A stretch of 12,451 bases of DNA from CAZTWC01 sp964617105 [NCBI: uncultured Myxococcia bacterium] (lineage in GTDB: Bacteria; CAZTWC01), in the NCBI GenBank assembly GCA_964617105.1, contig CAZTWC010000085.1, positions 1 to 12,451 of the forward strand, in the 5' to 3' direction. Position numbers and translations under genes: made by a program. Below, in pieces: positions 7,423 to 12,451 of this stretch; position 1 is the stretch's first letter; every line of letters begins with the position of its first letter. The notes under the pieces are model-generated. The model worked only from the letters and a program-made list of their open reading frames with translations, searched no databases and was not told where the DNA came from.

Positions 7423-8478
7423 ATGAAAAATGCAAAAGTGTTACAATGGAAATTAGCTAATATTTTATCTAGCATCAGTTTTACTTCCTTCAGCACACTC
7501 TGTTTTTTTCTGGTGGTGGCACTTTTTTTCAACCCGGTTTTAGCGGCCGATGTAACCGATGTGGCTGATGCCTTTGACGGAGCAGATCCCTTTGACGCCA
7601 ATGTGAATGTTTCTTACATTTTTGACTACAATACCGGCAGTATCGCCAGGGAAAATTTCGATACTAAATCTCAGACCGATTCTCCCCTGAGCAATTTTCC
7701 GGTAAACGACATTGATGTTTTTAATTTTACCCGCACAATTCACAAGATTCAATTGAAAACCGAAATTGGATTGTATAAAGATCTTTCCTTTTTCATCAAG
7801 GTTCCTATCGAGGCTCAAAACAGTTTTACCAACGATTTTAAAAATCAGAATAATATATATGTGTTAAAACAAAACCCTGTAAAATACAATTATCTCGGAC
7901 CCAATAAAGAAAAGACTGCAAATATTCTCAGAGAGCGAAACTTGATAGATGACGACAGTACGGAAAATACCAACTTTACTGATGTTCGTAAGGGAATCGG
8001 CGATATGTCTCTGGGATTCAAGTGGGGGGCTTTTAACTATCAACGTGATGAAACCAAGCCTAATTGGACATTAGGGATTGAATATACTATCCCCACCGGA
8101 ATCAAGATGGAGCCCTACCGCAACAGCGGCGTATTGGGTGGCGTAGGCCGCGGAATTCACAGTTTTAACTTCTCCTCCGCTTTTAGCAAACGGATAGCGT
8201 TTGTTGAACCCTATTTGAAATTTGATTACACTGTAAATATTGTGCCAAACAGCGCCCACGGCAACTGGCGCACAGATCCGGATTGCCTGAGCACTAATAA
8301 TAATAAACCGACTAAATGTGGCACCGTGATGGAAAATGTCCTTTCCCACATTGCTCCTGGTCAGCGGGGAACCCTGGTGGCAGGGGCTGAGTTTATCCCC
8401 TGGGAAAATTTGAACAAACATCAGAATATTAAGATAGATTTGCGTTTTTGGGGAGGTTTCAACAGCAAAGGCAGGTAA
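7423..8478 (+). CDS. Outer-membrane beta-barrel protein, N-terminal part up to in-frame TAA
   Basis: The chosen start at 7423 begins MKNAKVLQWK and gives a long signal peptide with a hydrophobic core (CFFLVVALFF) and an Ala-type cleavage site (NPVLA-AD). GAGG lies 12 bases upstream. An ATG at 7405 is the alternative, but it has no ribosome-binding site. The mature part alternates aromatic and polar residues in strand-like blocks (VNVSYIFDYN, IGDMSLGFKWG, WTLGIEYTIPTG, FVEPYLKFDY), as in outer-membrane barrels. The frame stops at TAA 8476-8478 right after FWGGFNSKGR, in the middle of a strand-turn region, and then continues open in the same frame to 8796. As read, the protein would be 351 residues and lack its final strands. 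It may be a pseudogene, a recent nonsense mutation, a base-call error or a readthrough gene. No specific transporter family was recognised. Confidence 0.75.
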   Translation: MKNAKVLQWKLANILSSISFTSFSTLCFFLVVALFFNPVLAADVTDVADAFDGADPFDANVNVSYIFDYNTGSIARENFDTKSQTDSPLSNFPVNDIDVFNFTRTIHKIQLKTEIGLYKDLSFFIKVPIEAQNSFTNDFKNQNNIYVLKQNPVKYNYLGPNKEKTANILRERNLIDDDSTENTNFTDVRKGIGDMSLGFKWGAFNYQRDETKPNWTLGIEYTIPTGIKMEPYRNSGVLGGVGRGIHSFNFSSAFSKRIAFVEPYLKFDYTVNIVPNSAHGNWRTDPDCLSTNNNKPTKCGTVMENVLSHIAPGQRGTLVAGAEFIPWENLNKHQNIKIDLRFWGGFNSKGR

Positions 8479-8796
8479 CTTTCTCAGGTTTCCGATCTAC
8501 TGAACGAAGCCACTTTTGTAGAGCAGTACTCCTTTTTAGGTGGTATGATCGGTTTTTATGGTCAGGTGCTGAAATTTGTCGGCTTTAAAACTTCTCTGCA
8601 CTTCAATCGAGATAGCTCCCACTATTTAACCATCGAAAAAACCGGTAGTGACCATAACAGCAATGGTAAAATTGAACAGGATCTAGGAGAAAAAAATAAC
8701 GATTATAATGAATCATACGACCAGATCGGTAAACGTTTTAAACTTTCCAGTGATTTTACCATGGCCTGGATGTTCACCACCATAATAATGTTTTAA
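8479..8796 (+). pseudogene. C-terminal remainder of the barrel gene beyond the TAA
   Basis: The frame of the gene starting at 7423 stays open for 105 codons after the TAA. It reads LSQVSDLLNEATFVEQYSFL, then GGMIGFYGQVLKFVGFKTSL, and ends in MAWMFTTIIMF. A terminal Phe on an alternating hydrophobic strand is the usual BAM recognition signal of outer-membrane barrels, so this is the true C-terminus of the upstream protein. An ATG at 8545 lies inside a predicted strand and has no properly spaced ribosome-binding site, so an independent small gene is unlikely. No other frameshift or deletion is visible across the joint. Confidence 0.75.
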
Positions 8797-8859
8797 TGTT
8801 GCTCTTTTCCTCCTAATAACCGGACGCAGCAGCGTTATTTGGTTTATTATTGTCTATAT

Positions 8860-8865
8860 AAGGGA
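8860..8865 (+). promoter_or_regulatory. Ribosome-binding site fixing the start at 8872
   Basis: AAGGGA stands 6 bases before the ATG at 8872. It decides that start over the in-frame TTG at 8839, which would add 11 residues in front of the receiver domain's first strand. Confidence 0.7.
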
Positions 8866-8871
8866 ATTACA

Positions 8872-10839
8872 ATGGCCATTACTATCCTCGTTGTTGATGA
8901 CGACAAAGATGTTCAGGCGCTTTTCAGCACCTATTTGCAAAAAGAAGGTTTTAGCATACGTTTAGAAAAAGATGCCCAAACCTCCCTGAAAGTATTGGAA
9001 AAAGGAGATGTTGACCTGGTAATACTGGATGTTTTGATTCCAGGTATGAATGGCTTTAAGTTATTGGCCCAGATACGGGAGATGCCTAAATTTAATAATC
9101 TTCCGGTAATTATGATTAGCGGTATTTACCGGGGAAAAAATCATCGTAAAGAAGCGTTGGATAAGTACGGTGCTCTGGAATACTTCGACAAACCACTGGA
9201 TATGAAAGCGGTAATTGCTTGCCTGAAAAAACATTTGGGCCATCGTTATCCGGAACCGTTTACTGAAGATCGGCAAACCATGGGAACTGCAGATAACAGC
9301 AACCCGTTGGCAGATCGGGATAGCCGTCAGGAGCAGAAAGATGTAGAACACCAGTCAATGTCGGAATTCACTGGCGCTGTAATAGTAAAAGGAAATTTAC
9401 AAAAAACTCCTTTTGCCAGGATTTTAGCCCATCTCTACCGCTGGAAGAGTTCCGGTGGGCTGTTGATAAAGAGTGGCGGAATAAAGAAAATTGTCTATTT
9501 TAACCTGGGTTATCCTATTTTTATCAAGAGTAATCATTTAGACGAATGCCTGGGTAACCTTTTGGTGAAGGAGAGGATGATTACCGAACAGGAATTGATC
9601 CAATCGGTAAAAATTATGAAGAAATCTCACCGCCAATTGGGAACTATTTTGATCGAAATGGGTAGTATTTCACCCCATAACCTAATCTATTCACTGGAAA
9701 AGCAGTTGAAAATAAAACTTTTCAATATTTTTTCCATGTCAAAAGGTGTGTACCAGTTCAACCCCAATTTGGATCACCCTCCGGCAACAATTCATTTAAA
9801 TATGGCTCCTGCAGCCATAATCTATGAAGGGATCAAAAAGGGATTCACTCTGGAACGGGTGAATAATCTTTACCAGAAGATCAAGGATAAAACCTATATT
9901 ATAAACTCAGATCCGGTTTTTAGGTATCAGGATATGGTAATTACGCCCCAGGAACAACAACTGATCACTAATTTTGACGGTAACCGTACCATGGAGGAGT
10001 TAGTAAGCGGGTCATCCCTGGAAAAGGAAAATACCTACCAATTATTGGCAGCCTTGTATTATTCTGAAATTATTGAAGACAAGGCACTTTTAGATGATAT
10101 ATTGGATATTGAAGAAATTGAAGATTATGAAGATTCCTTTGACCAGCCGGAAGAAGTTGAACAAGAACAGGAATTGGATGAACTGGCGAAAAAAATGCAG
10201 CAGTATAACTATTTTCAGATCCTCAATATCCCTAAAGATGCTGATAACGATAAAATCAGAAAGGCCTATTTTAACCTGGCTAAAATCTACCACCCTGACC
10301 GGCATTATGCCAGGGCTTCCTGGAAGGTAAAGGAGTTGATAAGCGTTATTTTCAACAAAATAACCGAAGCTTATGAAACCCTGATTAATCCAGAAGAGAA
10401 AGCCAAATATCAAAGTGAGTTGAACACCGGTGGAGAAAAACAAATTCCCGTGAAGGTGCAAAGAATCCTGGAGGCTGAATCTCATTTTAAAAAAGGGGAG
10501 GGATTTTTACTGGAGTGCAACTATAAGGCCGCAGCCTCCCAATTTGAGAAGGCCATTTCCCTTTACAAAGAAGAAGGCGAATTTTATGCCTACTTAGGTT
10601 GGTCGATATTTCAGTCTGATACAGAATCGGAAAGAAATATAAAGAAATCTAAAGATCTGTTGAATAAAAGTATAAAATTGAGCCCCAAAGTTGATAAATC
10701 CTACCTGTTTTTAGGATTTATCTATAAATCTGAAAGTCAGCCGGAGTTGGCGGAGAAAAATTTTGAAAAAGTCTTACAGTGTAATCCCGACTGTCAAGAA
10801 GCGTTGCAAGAGTTGAAAATAACCCATCAAAATCAATAA
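8872..10839 (+). CDS. Response regulator receiver-DUF4388-DnaJ-TPR fusion protein
   Basis: This is a 655-residue cytoplasmic protein with four parts. Residues 1-120 are a CheY-like receiver with acid pocket D9-D10, phospho-acceptor D53 in VILDVLIPGMNG, switch S83 and conserved K107, so it should accept a phosphate. After a polar linker, residues about 165-340 are a DUF4388/PATAN-type region (FTGAVIVKGNLQKTPFARIL, then a V-Y-F-N-L-G-Y-P-I stretch). These domains are typical of PatA-like regulators in cyanobacteria and myxobacteria. An acidic stretch (401-438) precedes a J-domain at 444-517 with the HPD motif intact (H474-P475-D476), able to stimulate an Hsp70 ATPase. Residues 533-650 form TPR-like helical pairs. 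No DNA-binding or catalytic output domain is seen, so output is probably through protein contacts and Hsp70 recruitment. No cognate histidine kinase is nearby. It lies 15 bases upstream of ilvE and is probably cotranscribed. Confidence 0.9.
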   Translation: MAITILVVDDDKDVQALFSTYLQKEGFSIRLEKDAQTSLKVLEKGDVDLVILDVLIPGMNGFKLLAQIREMPKFNNLPVIMISGIYRGKNHRKEALDKYGALEYFDKPLDMKAVIACLKKHLGHRYPEPFTEDRQTMGTADNSNPLADRDSRQEQKDVEHQSMSEFTGAVIVKGNLQKTPFARILAHLYRWKSSGGLLIKSGGIKKIVYFNLGYPIFIKSNHLDECLGNLLVKERMITEQELIQSVKIMKKSHRQLGTILIEMGSISPHNLIYSLEKQLKIKLFNIFSMSKGVYQFNPNLDHPPATIHLNMAPAAIIYEGIKKGFTLERVNNLYQKIKDKTYIINSDPVFRYQDMVITPQEQQLITNFDGNRTMEELVSGSSLEKENTYQLLAALYYSEIIEDKALLDDILDIEEIEDYEDSFDQPEEVEQEQELDELAKKMQQYNYFQILNIPKDADNDKIRKAYFNLAKIYHPDRHYARASWKVKELISVIFNKITEAYETLINPEEKAKYQSELNTGGEKQIPVKVQRILEAESHFKKGEGFLLECNYKAAASQFEKAISLYKEEGEFYAYLGWSIFQSDTESERNIKKSKDLLNKSIKLSPKVDKSYLFLGFIYKSESQPELAEKNFEKVLQCNPDCQEALQELKITHQNQ

Positions 10840-10854
10840 AGGCAAGGTTGTAAA

Positions 10855-11772
10855 ATGGTTCAAAAAGTAAATAAAATTTGGTTGGACGGCAAATATATTC
10901 CCTGGGATCAGGCTCAGGTGCATATTCTAACCCATACTTTGCATTATGGTTTAGGATGTTTTGAGGGGATAAGGTGTTATCTTTGCCAGGACGGCGGTTC
11001 GGCAATTTTTCGTCTTAAGGAGCACGTAGATCGTCTGTTTAACTCCGCTCATGTGATTTTATTGGATCTCCCTTTTTCCAGGGAGGAGATCACCGAGGTT
11101 TGCCAAGAGATATTACGAATTAACCAGTTAAAAGAAGGGTATATCAGACCTTTGGTATTTATGGGCGATGGCGCTATGGGACTGGCAGCCCAAAATAATA
11201 CTCGGGTTGCGGTGGCGGCCTGGACCTGGGGTGCTTATCTGGGCGAAGAGGGTTTAAAAAAGGGGATCAGGGCCAAGATATCTTCTTTTACCCGTCACCA
11301 TGTGAATGCCGGCATGGTCAAAGCAAAATTGTGCGGTCAATATGTGAACTCCATTATGGCCAAGCGGGAAGCAATGATTGCCGGATACGATGAGGCTATT
11401 ATGCTGGATGCCCAGGGTAAGGTGGCTGAAGCATCTGGCGAAAATATTTTTATAGTTAAAGACAATATAATAAAAACCCCACCCACAAGTATTTCGCTTT
11501 TACCGGGTATAACCCGTGATTCAGCCATAACCATTGCCCGGAATCTTGACTATCAGATTAGCGAAGAGGGTATTACCAGGGACGAACTCTATATTGCCGA
11601 TGAAGTGTTTATGACCGGCACAGCCGCGGAAATTACTCCGGTAAGAGAGGTAGATGACCGAAAAATCGGAAAAGGTAAGCCCGGACCGGTAACAAATACG
11701 ATTCAGGATACTTTCTTCAAAGCGGTAAAAGGCCAGACCGAGAAATATAGACACTGGTTAACCTATCTCTAG
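10855..11772 (+). CDS. ilvE: Branched-chain amino acid aminotransferase (class IV, PLP)
   Basis: This 305-residue protein has the normal length for IlvE. It transfers the amino group between glutamate and the 2-oxo acids of leucine, isoleucine and valine, the last step of their synthesis. The fold-type IV landmarks are present: [10 protein letters not shown] at 31-40, PLP lysine K158 in [13 protein letters not shown]192 in AEASGENIF (pyridine-nitrogen contact), LPGITRD at 216-222, and [20 protein letters not shown] at 248-267. The C-terminus ([12 protein letters not shown]...WLTYL) matches the bacterial IlvE group rather than D-amino acid transferase or PabC. AAGG lies 7 bases before the ATG. 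It starts 15 bases after the receiver-DnaJ gene, which suggests a shared transcript but no obvious functional link. No terminator follows it before the archease gene. Confidence 0.95.
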   Translation: MVQKVNKIWLDGKYIPWDQAQVHILTHTLHYGLGCFEGIRCYLCQDGGSAIFRLKEHVDRLFNSAHVILLDLPFSREEITEVCQEILRINQLKEGYIRPLVFMGDGAMGLAAQNNTRVAVAAWTWGAYLGEEGLKKGIRAKISSFTRHHVNAGMVKAKLCGQYVNSIMAKREAMIAGYDEAIMLDAQGKVAEASGENIFIVKDNIIKTPPTSISLLPGITRDSAITIARNLDYQISEEGITRDELYIADEVFMTGTAAEITPVREVDDRKIGKGKPGPVTNTIQDTFFKAVKGQTEKYRHWLTYL

Positions 11773-11854
11773 TACCCACTTTCCAGCAAAATATTCTCTA
11801 CAATATTGATTTTAAGTGAGCCCTTAGGTTAGATATCATTAACTTTAATCAAAA

Positions 11855-11863
11855 GAGAGAAGG
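11855..11863 (+). promoter_or_regulatory. Ribosome-binding site ahead of a non-AUG start
   Basis: GAGAGAAGG is the only purine-rich Shine-Dalgarno-like element before the archease frame. Its GAGAG part lies 6 bases before ATT at 11866 and 9 before ATC at 11869. Its placement supports initiation at one of these codons. Confidence 0.45.
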
Positions 11864-11865
11864 CT

Positions 11866-12288
11866 ATTATCTACAAAATACTCTCCCACACCTCTGATAT
11901 CGGTATCCAGGTAAAGTCTGGTTCTCTTGAAGAAACGCTGGCCAACTCTTTGCTCTCAATGGCCGATCTGATGGCAGATATCAGTCTAATTGAACCAGTC
12001 CATGCCCGCTCTTTTCAGGTGACTGGAGTTGACCTGGATCAATTGACCATAAGTATGTTGTCAGAGGTGCTTTTTTTTATGGCAGCAAAGAATTTTTTTC
12101 CCTGCCAGGCCCAGGTAACGCCAATAAATATAAAAGAAGATAAAAAGCAGTTACAGGTGGAGATACAGGGTGACTTCTTGAGTGATAAAATTGAAAAACA
12201 TCGGGAGATAAAGGCAGTTACCTTCCACCAGTTCAAGATATGGCAGCAAGAAGATGAATTCTTCCTACAAGTTTATTTTGATGTTTAG
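11866..12288 (+). CDS. Archease, RtcB activator, apparently with an ATT start
   Basis: The frame encodes 140 residues, the usual archease length. Archease speeds guanylylation and turnover of the RNA ligase RtcB in tRNA splicing and RNA repair. The hallmark N-terminus is present as IIYKILSHTSDIGIQV (family: Y.x.LEHTADIGI, with the metal-binding Asp). The C-terminus has the family's EIKAVTFHQFKI and final VYFDV. No ATG, GTG or TTG occurs in frame between the stop at 11830 and the HTSDIG motif; the first such codon is TTG at 11950, which would delete 28 conserved residues. ATT at 11866 (or ATC at 11869), behind a GA-rich site, is therefore the best start; ATT is known as a start for infC. A base-call error is the alternative. 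rtcB follows after 20 bases. Confidence 0.85.
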   Translation: MIYKILSHTSDIGIQVKSGSLEETLANSLLSMADLMADISLIEPVHARSFQVTGVDLDQLTISMLSEVLFFMAAKNFFPCQAQVTPINIKEDKKQLQVEIQGDFLSDKIEKHREIKAVTFHQFKIWQQEDEFFLQVYFDV

Positions 12289-12308
12289 GGCTCGCTTAAT
12301 ACCGAAAT

Positions 12309-12451
12309 ATGACTATTAAATTGAAGAAAATAGATGACTTTCGTTGGCTGATCCCAATCTCTGGGAATATGAATACCGAAGGACTTATTTATTGCTCTGA
12401 AGATATGGTTTCCCGCATTATTGCCGACAATAGTCTCCTGCAGGTGTCAAA
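12309..12451 (+). CDS. rtcB: RNA-splicing ligase RtcB, N-terminal fragment (runs off right edge)
   Basis: Only 47 codons are inside the window. The fragment begins MTIKLKKIDDFRWLIPISG, followed by a 'G-L-I-Y-C-S-E-D-M' stretch and SLLQVS. This matches the conserved RtcB opening (K-I-D-D-Y-R-W-x-I-P ... V-P-G-x-I-Y-A-x-x-x-x-x-x-x-x-x-x-x-x-L-x-Q-V). RtcB joins RNA 2',3'-cyclic-phosphate (or 3'-phosphate) ends to 5'-OH ends using GTP and manganese; its catalytic Cys and His residues lie beyond the edge. The call rests on this short match plus the archease gene 20 bases upstream, a well-known pairing. There is no clear ribosome-binding site before the ATG, so translation may be coupled to archease. 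No sigma-54 promoter of the RtcR type is seen upstream of the pair. Confidence 0.85.
   Translation, partial: MTIKLKKIDDFRWLIPISGNMNTEGLIYCSEDMVSRIIADNSLLQVS

Noticed and set aside
8545-8796. An 83-codon frame starting at ATG 8545 as a separate gene
   Set aside because: It is in the same frame as the barrel gene, begins within a strand-like segment, has no spaced ribosome-binding site and ends as a barrel C-terminus; it is the remainder of the upstream gene.
8815-8836. AATAAC/GTTATT inverted repeat as a terminator after the barrel gene
   Set aside because: The stem is only 6 AT-rich pairs around a 13-base loop with no U-run of note.
11950-12288. TTG at 11950 as the archease start
   Set aside because: It would remove the conserved HTSDIG motif and leave a short protein; there is no ribosome-binding site before it.
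1-12451. Insertion sequences, CRISPR arrays, tRNA or rRNA genes, phage genes
   Set aside because: No transposase or integrase frames, regular spaced repeats, tRNA cloverleaf or rRNA signatures were seen on either strand.

Overview
The window is an AT-leaning bacterial chromosome segment. Its gene set points to the deltaproteobacteria in the broad sense (Myxococcota, Bdellovibrionota, SAR324-like or relatives). The indicators are two cell-envelope lipoproteins with Asp/Gly/Asn-rich linkers, a receiver-DUF4388 (PATAN)-DnaJ-TPR fusion, a textbook sigma-54 promoter, and Gram-negative envelope proteins (a secreted gamma-glutamyltransferase and an outer-membrane barrel ending in Phe). No mobile element, tRNA, rRNA or CRISPR array was found. 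The assignment is inferred from protein style only.

Layout. Positions 1-574 (minus) hold the N-terminal part of a degenerate nucleotidyltransferase-like protein that runs off the left edge. A 400-base divergent spacer carries a sigma-54 promoter (892-907) and an 8-bp palindrome. The promoter serves a 481-residue lipoprotein (975-2420) built from two copies of one domain, each with a calcium-loop-like Asp/Asn motif. Convergent to it is a phasin-like coiled-coil protein (2484-3083, minus). Its sigma-70 promoter has two copies of the operator TAACGCGCCGCGTTA built into it, a tight repressor-control arrangement. Next comes a strong hairpin terminator (3271-3311) ending a 665-residue lipoprotein (3353-5350, minus) with an Ig-like (Big_2-type) domain and a carboxypeptidase-regulatory-like domain. 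Divergent from that lies gamma-glutamyltransferase (5506-7230).

The right part is all on the plus strand: an outer-membrane barrel gene split by an in-frame TAA at 8476-8478 (7423-8796); the REC-DUF4388-DnaJ-TPR protein (8872-10839); branched-chain aminotransferase ilvE only 15 bases later (10855-11772); then archease (11866-12288), which lacks any ATG/GTG/TTG start that keeps its conserved N-terminus and appears to begin at ATT; and the first 47 codons of the RNA ligase RtcB (12309 to the edge). Archease and RtcB form the known RNA-repair/tRNA-splicing ligase pair.

The items most worth a second look are the interrupted barrel gene, the non-AUG archease start, the double-operator phasin promoter, the sigma-54-driven two-repeat lipoprotein, and the receiver-chaperone fusion. 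No single new multi-gene system is evident; most genes belong to recognisable families.
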